Shown one piece after another: positions 34,757 through 46,732 of a stretch of DNA of 64,000 nt. The translations under genes were made by a program, and so were the position numbers. Each line of letters begins with the position of its first letter. Within the stretch, counting starts at the first letter, position 1. Origin of the DNA: Acanthamoeba sp. SK_2022b (taxonomy: Eukaryota > Discosea > Longamoebia > Acanthamoebidae); the NCBI GenBank assembly GCA_027943245.1, contig JANDJZ010000228.1, forward strand, positions 1 through 64,000, read 5' to 3'. The notes beneath the pieces were generated by a model. The model worked only from the letters and a program-made list of their open reading frames with translations, searched no databases and was not told the origin of the DNA.

Positions 34757-37700
34757 TCACTCCTCGAGGGGCGCCGTAGCCTCGGCCTGTTGTCGCAGTT
34801 GCTGCTGTTGCATGTCCTGGAACCAGGCCTGATCCTTCACGAACGCAAAGTCGGCCAACTGCGATTCCTTTGCCTTCATTCAAATGACAACACGTTGGAG
34901 CCAGTCAGTCAAGAAGTGCAGCCAATGGATGCTCATCCCGCCTCGCGAGACTACCCCGCGTACCTTGGTAAGGTATCGCTTGGACGCGCATTTGGCCATC
35001 CATTCCCGACATTCCTCCACCTCGTTTGCCGCTGATTGTTGCCATTGACAAAGCTGTCAGTGTGTCCATCGAGGAGAAGGCAAGCGCGATCAAGTGGTGA
35101 AGAGGAAGAGAGGGGAGGGAGAAAAGGGGGGGAGCTAGAACCAGCACAGAGACGAGCCATGCAGAAGTAGGTCCACAGGTCCTCCTGCGCTATTCCGTAC
35201 TCGAGCTTGGCCTTCCCCGTCGCCAGCAACCGCCAGTAGTCGCCCTCGGCCTGCGCGGCGTCGGCCTCCTTTTGCTTCACCTCTTGCTCGAGGGCTTTCC
35301 TCTTGTCCTGCGTGGCTTCATCGTCGCCCTCGCTATCGACACACGACACACGGAGACAGGTGAGGTCACTGTGCGGCTGTGCTGCGTGGGGAGGAGAGAG
35401 CCTGAGCGCAACCAGCTGAGGATCTGCTCTCGACACCGGTCGATGTCTGCGCGCAGGGCTTGCCCGCGGGCGTGGCACGTGCGTGCTCGCAGGCAGTAGA
35501 GCATCGCCCAGTTGCACAGCGTTAGGCAATCGAGATCGTCCAGCCCGAACGACAGCTGCGCGTCGTTCCAACCAAGCCAAAGCCAAGGTCAAACGGTTGG
35601 CCGCACAACACAAGGCTCCACCATCGAGAGAAGGGGGGGCACCTTGTACTTGATGTGGGCCAGCTTGAAGAGCCTGTCCCTTTCAGGCCCGTCTTCTATC
35701 TCTGCTTTCTCGCGAAGAGCGTCTGCACGTACATAACAGAGAGTGTGCGCATCGGATTGGCCTCGAGAACTGCGCGCGGGCTCCGGGGGTGGGGAGAACA
35801 AGAAGCAAGCCACATACCGGCCCAGTTGCTGAGCACGACGGAGTCGCAGTGCAGCGCGTTGCATTCCTCGTACTTCATGAAGCACTCGTCGAAGAGTCGC
35901 CTGGCCTCCTATGTATTCATACAACAATGATTTAAACATTTAATTTAGTATTTAAATTCCAATTTAGAAATTTGCGCTGAGGGGATGGGGAGGGCGCACG
36001 GCGTGGTTGTTGATGCGGACGTTGAAGTTGGCATGCTCGCGTATGGCGTAGGCCCAGTTCTCGAGGAGGAGGTAGTCTGGCCGCTTACGTCCGTACAACA
36101 TCACCGCTTCCTGTCACGCCCGTGCTTGTGAGAGTGAGATCAACGCTTGAGCGCTGGGATCGGAGGCGGGACATGGCGACCTGGTACTTGTCGTAGGCCA
36201 GTTGGAAGAGCCGGCCAGTCTGCTCCTCTCCGCCCACTCCGCTGTTGGCGAAGTCTCGTATGACGCCTGCACGAGGCTGCCCGTTAAAATCGCCGCACGA
36301 AAAAATATAATAAAACAATAAATAAAATAATTAAAAAAAATATTCTTCGCATTGATGCACAACGCACCAGCCCAAGCGCACAGGGTGCCGCTCTTGTCCC
36401 GGACCGAAAGGGCGGTGGCCGAAAAGCACTTCTCGAACGCCTCGCACGCCCCCTCGTACCACTCACGCAAGTCTGTGCATGCGTTGCGTTGCGTGCGTGC
36501 GCGAGTTGTGTGATGTCACGCCATCTCTGTTGCGTCTCCCCTCCATCAGACGTGATGCGGGTGTACCAGCAGGCTTGTGCGGGAAGTGGCGTTGGTAGAT
36601 GGTGAACTCGTGCGTGACGTCGCCCAGCGCAAAGTAGATCTCGAACTGCTCCTTGGGCGCCTGCGCCACGACTCGAATCGTCAGCCAGGTGCACATGGGG
36701 GAGTGGCGCGCACGTCGGCTACGCATTGGTGCGCGGGAGAGCGGAGGTCGGCCGCGTACGGGTCCGTAGGAGAGGGCGGAGAGGTATTCCTCGCGGCAGA
36801 TGAGGTACAGCAGACGCATCTCCATGGTGTCTCTGTCCTCCTTCAGCTGCACCGGGTCGTCCTCATCCTACACGCACACAGCACACAGCACACAGCACAC
36901 AACACACAACACACAACACACAACACACTATCAGTGATGCCTTGGCCGATGGGGGGACACTGGCGAGCCACGGTACCGTGGTGACCTTGGGTAGCTTTTG
37001 GCGGAGGCGTTCGCCCCACACCCAGTAGGTGCTCATGTTCCGCTTCCCGCGGCTGCTGCATACGTCGTCCTGCGACGGCTCCGCCTCTCCGCCATTGCTG
37101 CCATGAACGCCGTGGTCGGCATCGGCGTCGGCGTCGGCGTCGACGCCGCTGGCGCTCGTGCTAGTGCTGGTGCTGGTGCCGCCAGTCTCTGCGGCCATCA
37201 TGGCCTGGCTCAAGAGCAGCAGGAGAGGCTCCGATGCGGAGTTGAGTGAGCGCAGCGCGGCGTGTAGCGGCGTCGACGAAGGTGAGGCGGGAGCCGATGC
37301 CGGGGACGACGCTGTATCCTCATCCACGTCCTCCTCGTCTTCTTCGTCATGGGGGTGGAGGTGGAGAGGAAGGGCATGAGCATCACCATGCTCGTGGTCG
37401 CGATCGTGGTCGCCTTTAGGCTGACGGAAGTGGGCGCGTTCGGTTTGGAGGCGCAGACGGAAGAGCTGCTTCCACGACACGATGCCCCTCACCTTGGGCA
37501 GCGGCCGGCGCTCCCACGCCAGCCCGTTGGGTGCCTCACTTCCCTCTTTGAACCACTCCCGCGCGTACAATCGCCGCCACTGCCTAAAAAACAAGAAAAA
37601 ATGATACCGTGTTACAAAATATTTAAAATAAACAAGAGAACAATTAAATTATTCGAAAGAAGAACATTAAAAACATAAAAAATATAAAAATTAGGAGAAG

Positions 37701-37934
37701 AAAGGAGGGGTGGGCAGAGGGGCAGGCGCACAGGTCGTCGTCGGCGAGGGCGCGAAAGGGACGAGAGACGAGACAGAGCGAGACACGATCCCGTGCATCG
37801 AGGAAGGACAGCACGTGTATCGTCAGCTCCAACGGCAGAGGTTCACCGCCCACCTCAAGTCTGGGGAGATAGTCCATCACCGCTCCCTCATCACCAGAGC
37901 GTTGCGCAGATCCTTCCGTCTCTTCGCAATCCAT
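34757..37934 (-). CDS. F-box protein with TPR-like helical repeats
   Basis: Thirteen exons: 37934-37732, 37583-36977, 36867-36760, 36660-36567, 36472-36368, 36266-36145, 36110-36000, 35908-35818, 35722-35643, 35555-35413, 35332-35142, 35031-34964 and 34873-34757, giving 679 residues. The F-box is PLPLELTIHVLSFLDARDRV. A His/Asp and (DA)n-containing low-complexity stretch follows (about residues 120-240). The remaining ~400 residues are helical pairs with a recurring pattern: an LF(D/Q/K)LA..KY helix followed by an NWA helix (LFQLAYDKYQVAM, LLLENWAYAIREHA, LFDECFMKYEE, VVLSNWAG, LFKLAHIKYK, LCNWAMLYCL), which I read as TPR-like. SCF substrate recruitment is the likely role. It sits between Zn2Cys6 paralogs A and B. 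Confidence 0.8.
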
Positions 37935-38525
37935 CGCTTCTCCTTTAAAAAAATAGACATAAAATATTTTTTCTTTGTCATGGTTTCCTGAAGAAGAAAA
38001 AAATGATGGCACAAACATGGCGGTGAGCAGAAGGCGCCAGGCATTGCAAGTGCAAGCGAAAAAACAAAATAACGCTTTTCTTTGATCAAGCTATTGCTAT
38101 CTTGTTCTCTTTTATCTGTGTACCAAAGTACAGCCCTATACAAACCAGATCAACTCACTACCACAGGAGACGTGTGAACAGCTGGGCATCCCACAAGGGA
38201 GTTCAAGGAACTTGTTGCCTACTCCGGCCAAGCACAACCACCACCAGAACAGCCTGCCCACCCTGTTGTTATCATCACAATGTGCTGACCTCTACACCAT
38301 CAGGTCTGGACCGTTGTCTCTGTCCTTGTTAATTTCAGCACGTCTCTCACTTTTGGAGTGAATAAATGGTCACCTTCAGTTACAACCCACATCAAGTGTT
38401 TCACGTGACACCGCGGCTCTCGTCTGGCTTGGTACCTTTCCTCGTATCTGTCCAGTGTCTCCGTCCAGGAGTCCAGGTTATAAATGGCACTTGCTTTAAA
38501 GAACGTGGCTTTACTTGACAAGACA
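37935..38525. other. Intergenic region
   Basis: About 590 bp between the F-box/TPR start and the 3' end of Zn2Cys6 paralog B. No supported ORF, repeat or RNA gene seen. Confidence 0.45.
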
Positions 38526-39957
38526 CTAAGCGTGGTCTTGCCAGGACGTGGCAAAGGGAGGAGTAAAGGAGAACTCCCCACCGAGCGACGGTGAGTCCAG
38601 AGATATCGGGTGATACGATTCCTGATGGTGGGCCGGGTAGTGGTGTGTTGGTGGCGCGTTGGCCGATGTGTGCGGGTGGGGCGCAGCGTGCTGGATTGGA
38701 GCCTCCCCGCTGTTGGAGTTCCATGCCTCCGGAGCGTACAGGAGGTCCAGGCTGTTCGATCGATTGTTGGCCGACGACGACGACGACGACGACGTTGTAG
38801 AGGGAGAGGAAGACGAGGCATCGGCCGGAGAGGAAGAGGGAGGAGGCAAGAACTCGCACAGCGGTACCCAGGGCTCCAGCACCTCGCCCTCTCGGAAGTT
38901 GTCTTCGCGCCAATCGGAATGGGTGGCCAGCCCATACTTGACCTGTCATACATGGTGAGCGTCAGAAGTGAGCAGCAGGCCTTCTCTCTCTCTCTCTCTC
39001 TCTGAGAACGAACACACGAAAGACCGGGCGGGGGGCACGTGCATGTCCCAGCGCATCGTAAAAGAGTTGCAATCTCTGGTGCGTGCGCAACAGGCGCCCG
39101 TCCTTGCACATGTAGAGCGGCGTCATGAAGAGCACCGAGCTGGCCGACATTGGCTTCCTGTGTGCGCAGAACCCAGCCACCATTGAGTAAATTCAAATAA
39201 ATAAGACATATTTACAATGTGGTGCCCCTGGGCAAGGCGATAGGACGGCGCGTACTGGTTGAAACACAGGAAAGCAAACTGTTGGATCAATCTACGGTTG
39301 GTCACACAGAAGCGTTCTACGCTCGATCCCACCACCTCGCTCTGCTCGACGTCCGCCGTTTCCGTCAGCAGCAGACTGGGCCAACAACAGTCGAGGCTAG
39401 AGCAAGTCAACGTACGCGAGTGTAGCCGAGCATGTGGGCGAACGTTGCATTGGCGTAGAGCACGACCGGCGCTGTTCGTTCGTACACCGACTGGAACACG
39501 ACCGCCCAGATCGGTTGGCTGACAGGCCGCGCCGGTAAGTCGACAAACACGGGACACGTGCGGGGAGGAATGGGCGTGGGGCAGTCACCTGAGGTCGCGT
39601 ATGACGAACGAGTGCTGCGAGATGTCGTACTGGGCGAGGAACGGCATGAAGCGGGTGGCCTCCTCCACGAGCGACCGCGAGTGCATGGGCACCAGCGGCA
39701 GCGCCACCAGTGTCGAGTAGTCGTAGTCCGGCTGACTCGTGCCGCTGCTGCTGCTGCCGTCGCCGCCTCTCTGCTCCGCCACCGCGCCGGCGTGTTCCTG
39801 CTGGCGCTGGTGCTGTTGCACATCCTCCCCGTCATGCGCGAGGCGTTGGCGCTTGTGGGGCAGCGGCGCCGTCCTCTCCCACTCGTAGTACTCATGTTGG
39901 CTGCCGCTGCCGCTGCCGCTGATGCCGCTGCCCATGTTGTTGCGGTAGTGGTTCTGG

Positions 39958-39989
<32 letters not shown>

Positions 39990-40841
39990 ATGCTGCTGGA
40001 GTTGTGCGAAGGCGAGGGACGAGCGGAGATCGGCCTGAATCTGCCTGGTCTTCATCTCCTTCATCTTGAGGGCCACCTTGTGCATCTTGGCCTTGAGCCT
40101 GTCGTTGTCGCGGCGTATCTCCCGCATCTCCCCGGCCATCATCTCCACCATGCTCGTGAGCAGGTTGACCTTGCTCAGCACCTCCCGCCCCGTCAGGTCG
40201 CTGTCGTTGTCGTCGCCACTGCTGTTCGTGCTCTGCTCCACCTCGTCATCGCCTCCCGTGTGTACCGCTGCCAGCTTTGGCTCCCTGTATCCGCTCCGAG
40301 TCGTTGCAGTGGACCGCGTCGACGTCGACGACGTCGTGGTCGCTTGTGGTGTGGGCAGGATGGGCCTGCTGTAGGCTTCGGCTGGCATCCATGGCTCTAC
40401 ACGCGCACGATGCGCCATTGGGAGGCCAGTTTCGGCTGGAGCAGGAGCACGGACAGGGACAGGGACAGGGACAGAGCCAGTCTTACGTTGTTTGGGCCTG
40501 GGCTTGGGCTTGGGTTTTGGTGTGGCGTCGACTGCGCCGGTGTCCCGCTGTGGCAAAGCTGTGTCTTGGTCCCTGCGCGGGCGGCCGCGCTTGCGTAGTG
40601 GCACATCCGAGCAAAGGTGGGCCCGCCCCGTCTTCTGGCACCTCTTGCAAGGCCTCTGCCTGCACCCGGGCAAAGAATCGATTCATTAAATCGGTGTGGA
40701 GGGGGGGGGGCTAAATGGAAATGACAAATGCGCATACGCTTCGCAGGCAGTGTGAGAGAGTCGGCAGAAGTTGCATGCCAGTCCTATGACCGGCCCCACA
40801 GAGTTGCCTGAGTTTGGCTTCCCCTCGACCAACGGCTCCAT
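38526..40841 (-). CDS. Zn2Cys6 - AT-hook - PAS transcription factor, paralog B
   Basis: Six exons: 40841-40738, 40659-39589, 39518-39416, 39341-39256, 39157-39043 and 38942-38526, giving 631 residues. Cluster: ACNFCRLSHTACEAQRPCKR then CQKTGRAHLC, same spacing as paralog A, followed by PLRKRGRPRR. The linker has a poly-Gln/His run ([12 protein letters not shown]) and a coiled coil (DNDRLKAKMHKVALKMKEMK). PAS core: APVVLYANATFAHMLGYT and CKDGRLLRTHQRLQLFYD. The exon 5 length of 115 nt conserved in the other paralogs can be kept here only if the intron starts with GC (GCACGTGCC), so this intron seems to be GC-AG. The C-terminal exon is Ser/His/Pro-rich after a conserved WREDNFREGEVLEPWVPL block. 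Confidence 0.83.
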
Positions 40842-40907
40842 CTTGTTGGATTGAGAAATTTATCACAAACGTTTTCACTCCTCGTTAATAACACGGCCAC
40901 AAAGCTC

Positions 40908-41993
40908 TCACCAGGAGGGCAAGTGGTTGGTGGAGAGCAGGGCTTCGAGCTCGGGCGTCTGCGGCGCCCCGTGAGTGGCCAGGCTGTCATCGCCGCCATT
41001 GCTGTTGCTGTGGATGTCGTTGCCCAGATGATGCCCAAGTGACGAGGACGACAACGATGACGGCCTCACCGCAGAAGAGGAGAACGGTGGATGTGAGGAG
41101 GAAGATGAGGTGGAAACTGGCATGACCGACGGCGAAGATGATGAGGATGAAGATGAGAAGGAAGACGGTGAAGGATTGGAGGAGTTCCTGAGGTGCGCCG
41201 TCGTCTCGTCGAAAGAGTGGGAGCGGCTGCTGGGCGGCCGCGCGTCCTCGATCTGAGGCGACAGCACCTTGACCAGCGGCACCCAGTGGTCGAACCCGTA
41301 GGTCTCGCCCTCCTCCAGCCACCCCTCCTCCCAGTCGAGTATGCACATGACCGAATAGCGCGTCTACACGCGGGCAATGCCACACACGCACGCGTTCAGT
41401 TGCATAGAGGCGGCGAGTTGGGAAGCAGGACGGTCGCGCGTACGTTGCCCTGCTGGTCGTAGAAGAACTGGACGTTTTCGTTCACTCGAAGAAGCGAGCC
41501 GTCCTTGCACCGGATGAGCGTGCGCACGCGGTACATGTCACTCACGGTCATCGGCGGACTGGGGTAACGGCCGACAACGATAGCGCGCGCGCACGCACGC
41601 AACACAGGTTGAGTTGCAGTGAAACAAACCCGTACACGCGGTCTTGCAATTTGCACCCGGGCCGGGTCGTTACCGGTTGATCATGATCGGTGCCAGCGCC
41701 CTGTACTGCTGTTCGTGGACAGCAAAGATCATCGCGTATGGCGCGTCCATGAGATCGCCCTGTCGACGCGCGCGCACGCATGAGTCGCTGTTTGTATTGC
41801 GACACGGGCTGTGGACCCCCGAAGAAGCCGAGATCTGGTCTGGCAGCACGCACCCAGGAGTACTTGGTGAGGCGCATGAAGGCGGGGTTGACGTAGCAGA
41901 CGGTCGGCGGCGTATCCGCGAATATCGAAGCCGTCAAGAACGAACACACCGGGAAGCTTACGGTGAAAGCCACGTCAGCATTGTTGCTCATCC

Positions 41994-42076
<83 letters not shown>

Positions 42077-42493
42077 GTGCAGTGTAACCTGAAATCGGGT
42101 ACGGCAAAGGGGTAGGGAATGTCGTAGGAGCAGAGGTAGGGCATCTGATGCCGGGCCTCCATGATGACCGGGAACGGCCGTCCGCCGTGGAGCACCGACA
42201 GCTCGTAGGAGAAAGGAGAGGTCGCGGCAGGCAAGGGCGGCGACGACCCGGTGGGCGACGAGCTCGAGACCGGGCTCGAACTATACGCGGGCGGCCCCGC
42301 CGTGGTCGTCGTCATCTTCAACGACGACGGCGACGACAGCGACGATGACGACGACGACGACGACCATGCCTGCGACAGCGCGTTGGTGGACGCATCAGTC
42401 ATCGAGGGAGCTCTCTCCTTCGGCAGCGAAGTCGTCGATGCATTCTCGCCCAACATTTGGAGCAGCTGCTGCTGGTATTGCTGGAGATATTGA

Positions 42494-42552
<59 letters not shown>

Positions 42553-43590
42553 GTCGTTGCTGCTGCTGCTGGCCTCACGGCGCCGCTTGGCTTCATCCGC
42601 CTCGTGCTGCGCGCGACGTCGTTCGGTGGCGAGGAGGCCTGCGACGTGTGTCTTGGTCTCCTGTTGCACCACCTTGAGTCGCTTGACCTTGGCCCGAAGC
42701 TTCTCGTTGTCGCGCCTCACGTCGCGCAGCTCGCTGGACATCATCTCGACGAGCCGGGTCAGCAGTCCCAGCTGGCCCTCGTCCTCCCTCGCCGTCTTCT
42801 GTCTCTTTCGCTTCTCTTCCGAGAGGTCTTCGCGCTGCTGATGCCCTTCTATGCGCGAGCTGGGGGTCGTGGTGGTGCTCGTGCTGGACGGCTGGGCTCC
42901 GCCGTCTGTCGACCCGCCGCCAACGATATGCAGTTGTTGCTGCTGTTGCTGCCGCTGTTGCTGAGACTCGCGCTTGACGTCGCGATGCTGGTCCGACAGT
43001 TCTGGCGGGCCATCCACGACCTTGGGCGGGCGGCCTCGCTTGCGTAAAGGCACATCCGAGCACAGGCTGCCTCTCCCCACACGCACACACCTGCTGCAAG
43101 GTCGTTCTCTGCACAGGAAAAGGATTAAAATATGTGTTCATTATATATATACATTGGTTTTATTTATTTAATTATTTATTTCATTTGAGTGTATATACAC
43201 TGGGAGGGGAGAGTACGAGTCGCAGGCGGTGTGGGCGACGCGACAGAAGTTGCAGGCGCGCACATGGCCCAGCTGACCGCCAAGGTGGTGCTGGATCTGT
43301 GGCCCGCCCCCTCCCGCGCTCCCGGGCGGCGCTTGTTGCGGCGGTCGGTGGAGCGGTGGCTGCGGCGGCAGAGGGAGGCGGGGCAGGGGAGCAGGCGGCG
43401 GACGATGGAGCGGGAGCTGTGTGGGCAGCGGTGGCTGTTGCTGCTGGAGATGGTGAAAGGGCGCGAGCCCGCCTATGCCTGGCAGCGGCGGCGGTCCTCC
43501 TCTCGGCTGCACGACCTGGAAATCCATCTTCTCTTCTCCCCACGCCGCGGGGTTGCCTGCCGCCCCTCCACTACTTCTACCCCGCTCCAT
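40908..43590 (-). CDS. Zn2Cys6 - AT-hook - PAS transcription factor, paralog C
   Basis: Six exons: 43590-43217, 43108-42089, 41956-41854, 41759-41674, 41558-41444 and 41363-40908, giving 717 residues, the longest paralog. A Pro/Gln-rich N-terminal extension of ~110 residues precedes the cluster (ACNFCRVAHTACDSERPCSR then CVRVGRGSLC) and PLRKRGRPPK. The linker has a coiled coil (DNEKLRAKVKRLKVVQQETK) and a long poly-Ser run coded by AGC triplets. PAS core: PPTVCYVNPAFMRLTKYSW, then APYAMIFAVHEQQYRALAPI, then CKDGSLLRVNENVQFFYDQQ. The conserved WEEGWLEEGETYGFDHWVPL block follows, then a Ser-rich tail. A CA/GA microsatellite lies in intron 2. Start chosen at the first ATG in frame. Confidence 0.87.
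41996..42077. repeat. CA and GA microsatellite in intron
   Basis: (CA)n running into (GA)n inside intron 2 (41957-42088) of paralog C. Confidence 0.95.
42494..42552. repeat. Coding CTG/AGC trinucleotide run (poly-Ser)
   Basis: About 19 perfect CTG units on the plus strand, read as AGC (Ser) by the minus-strand paralog C. Pure triplet runs of this kind are prone to length change. Confidence 0.92.
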
Positions 43591-43734
43591 GACAACACAA
43601 CTGGTGGTCTCTCGCGACTTCCCAATCCTGGCCAAACTTGTTCAACTACGCGTTGCTGACGTCATACGCCCGATCGTTGCGCGATTTTAATTGACGCCTA
43701 TGTTCATAGAATCTTCCTGCGCAAGAAGGGCCTG

Positions 43735-46063
43735 TCAAGGCCATTGGGCTCTCGTTGAGGGAAGAACAGGCGAAGAAGTGGAAGTGGCGGGCAGGGAAGC
43801 ATAGCTGGCCTGGTGATGATGTTGCTGGTGCGGTTGGGCGGTGTTGTGATGGAGAGGGAGCGGCACAGATGCGCTGGGATGTACACTCAAGGAAGTAGTG
43901 GAACGAGGAAAGTAGTCGGAGGAGGAGGGCGAGGGCGACAGTGAGGTCGAAGGCCACGCCGACGTGGTGTGGCTGGGGCTGGGCTTGGCCCCGAGAAGGG
44001 TGCGCAGGGGTATCCAATGGCCCAAGACCTCGCCCTCCTCTAGCTCGCCCTCTCGCCAGTTGAGAACGCAAACCAGCGTTTCCTTCAGCTGCAACACACG
44101 ACCGATAACCATTAATGTCAGCCCATGTACGTGCGTGCTACATGTTGTGTGTTTGTTGTGGTTTCCACTCACCGTCCCGTTCGTGCCGTAGAAGAACTGA
44201 ACGTTCTCGGTGATGCGCAAGAGCCTGCCGCCACTGCAACGCATCAGCGCTGTGAAGGTGAACACGTCGCTCGACGTCAATGGTGGCCTGCGCACGCACA
44301 AGAGTCAGCACACTCTCTCTCTCTCTCTCTCTCGCCAGGAGAGATGCCATACCGATTCAAGATCAGGTGGGCGACCTTCTTGTAGTTGGGCTGGTGGACG
44401 GCGAAGATCTCATGAAACGGCGCGCCCGCGATTTCTTCCTGTGGCGTCGAGAGTTGTTTCGTGTTGTGGTGAGTGGAGAAGTTGGTGAGCCACAGTGAGA
44501 TCGCGCAATGTGTGGCCACGGTGGCGAGAAGAAACCGACGAGATCGATGCACATACCCATGGCCTACCGATGAGCTGCGTGAAGGCGGCGTTGGCGTAGG
44601 ACATGGTGGGTGGACCGTCGCCCAGCGCCGACGTGAGCGAACACACCGGGTAACTGAACCACACGCACACGCACATGCACACACGTCAGCGTTAGCGTTG
44701 GTTCAGTTGGGCCGCCTGCGAGCCCAAACGGCATGCACGGGGAGGCCGTACGCGAAGTCGATGACGGCGAAGCGCGTGGGCATGGCGTAGTGGCGGAGGA
44801 AGGGCAGCATCATCCGAGCCTCCATCTGCAGACCCGGCGGCGCGTGGGTGTGCAGCAGCGCGATCTCCGACGAGAACGAGCCGAGCCGACGACTGGCGAG
44901 CGCAGTCGACGCCGACGCTTGGGTGGTCGTGGACAGGGCGTAGTCGGATGGAGTGGGAGATGAGGACGAGGACGAGGAGGGGGAGGGCTGCTTGTCCGTC
45001 TCGGTCATCGCCAGCAGCTGGGCCAGTTCGCTGGCTGCGTCGTCGCTGAGCTCCATCATCGCGCTGAGCGAAGCCGGCGAGAGCGCGAGCCCGCTGCTCG
45101 CTGTAGGCATGATGTGCCCAGCCACGGGATGGCGCTGCTGGCTGTGGCGCTGCGGGTGGGCCCCGGGGCTCGTCACCGAGGCCGCGGCGGCGAATTCGGA
45201 CGCGTGGTCGAATCGGCCCAGCTGTTGTTGCTGTTGCTGGATCATCGACTGTTGCAGCTGCTGTTGCCGTAGCCGCTTTCGCTGCTTGGCCTCTTGCCGC
45301 CGCCGCTCGACGGCGACGAGCTCGCCGATGGAGTGGTCGGACTCCACCTGCCTGGCCTTGAGTCGCTTGAACTTCTTGACCAGCTTCTCGTTGGCGCTCC
45401 TCAGCTCGCGCATCTCGCCGCCCAGCATCTCCATGAGCTGGGTCAGCCGGTCTAACTTGCCTCCATCGGAGCCCGAGCCGCGCTCCGCGTTGTCAAGCCG
45501 CGATTCCGTCGCGGCCAGCGCCTGCGAGTTGCCGCCATTCGCATCTGCGGCTGGCTGCTCAACTACCGGGGCCGGCCTGTCTGTCTCGACTCGAGTGGAT
45601 GGCATGCTCGAGCGTGTGGAGTCCTCCTCGCTCGTGGTGGTGGTGGTGGGTAGAGGTGGGGCGGCGGCCGTGCCATCAGTTGCTGCGGGCGTCGGGCGCT
45701 GGGGGAAGTAGTGCTCAGCGTTGCGAGGAGGTCTGCCCCTCTTGCGTGGCGGGACCTCGGAGCATTGCTGCGCGCGTCCGGTTCTCACGCATCGACCACA
45801 GGGCCTTTCCCTGTGATCACAGCTTCAGCGGCGTGTTTTATTTATTTATTTATTTATTTATTTATTCAAATAAATAATTCGGTAGTTATTTATTTGAATA
45901 AGAAAAAGGATTTAAAAGGACAGGAAGGCCCGTACGGGTCGCAGGCGGAGTGCGATATCCGGCAAAAGTTGCAGGCGCGCACCCCCTCCGGCTGGCCCTT
46001 CTCTGGGGGTCGGGCCGACGGATCGCCTCCTTGGTAGAAGTGCAGATTTTGCAGCGAGTACAT
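43735..46063 (-). CDS. Zn2Cys6 - AT-hook - PAS transcription factor, paralog D
   Basis: Six exons: 46063-45936, 45810-44752, 44653-44557, 44438-44353, 44287-44173 and 44088-43735, giving 612 residues. Cluster: ACNFCRISHSACDPERPCGR then CVRTGRAQQC, followed by PPRKRGRPPR. Linker with coiled coil (ANEKLVKKFKRLKARQVESD) and Gln runs (IQQQQQQLG). PAS core: PPTMSYANAAFTQLIGRPW, PFHEIFAVHQPNYKKVAHLI, RCSGGRLLRITENVQFFYGT. The block LVCVLNWREGELEEGEVLGH precedes a Ser/Pro/His-rich tail. Introns and phases line up with the other paralogs, except that exon 3 is 97 nt against 103 in B and C. Start at ATG 46063; longer upstream open frame exists but has no better ATG. Confidence 0.87.
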
Positions 46064-46236
46064 CCTCACCCTCTTGCGCCGGCAGTTTTTCGGGATGTGC
46101 AAAAGGAGTAAAACCCGGCCCGCACAGCACAAGAGAGGTGGAGGAGCTCCTCCCGCTCGTCTCTCCGTCAAACCCCTCCCAAAAAAAGTCAATTATTCGA
46201 ACATTTTTTCTATTTGTCGACGGGGACAGCCCGGGG

Positions 46237-46677
46237 TCACTCAGGAGCTGTCGTGAGCGTGACGATCGCGTCGTCGTCGTCTTGCCCGATAGGGCCCGCC
46301 GGCAGCGCGCTCGCCGTGTCGGTGGCCCCCGCGAAGGAGCGGAAGTCGACTTGGCCCAACCGTCGCGAAGGAGAGGGAGCCAAGTCCGAGACCGCGCAGT
46401 TCTCCTCCTTCTTCGCCTCCCTCTCCCGAGCTGTGGTCGTGAGGATGACGTCGTCGTCGCTCTCCGCGCTCGTCGTAGGTGTTGGTAGCAGTGATGTTAG
46501 TGTTGGCTGTTGGCCGGGCGGCGGCAGCGACTCTCGGGAAGCCGGAACCTGCTGCTGCTGGCCTTGCACGTCGTCCCAGTCGGCGATTCGGTTTACCATG
46601 TCCGCCTTGCGCCGTTTCTTGTGGACGCGACGACCACTACTCTGTCAGTGGCCTTCGCACATTTTGCACTCGCACGT

Positions 46678-46732
<55 letters not shown>

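Noticed and set aside
37736..38520. Weak ORFs before paralog B considered as a fifth Zn2Cys6 gene fragment
   Set aside because: No Cys motif, RGRP motif or PAS-like sequence found there.
42399..42677. Poly-Ala, poly-Cys and poly-Leu ORFs over the CTG run
   Set aside because: Alternative frames of the AGC (Ser) run in paralog C, which has clear domains on both sides.
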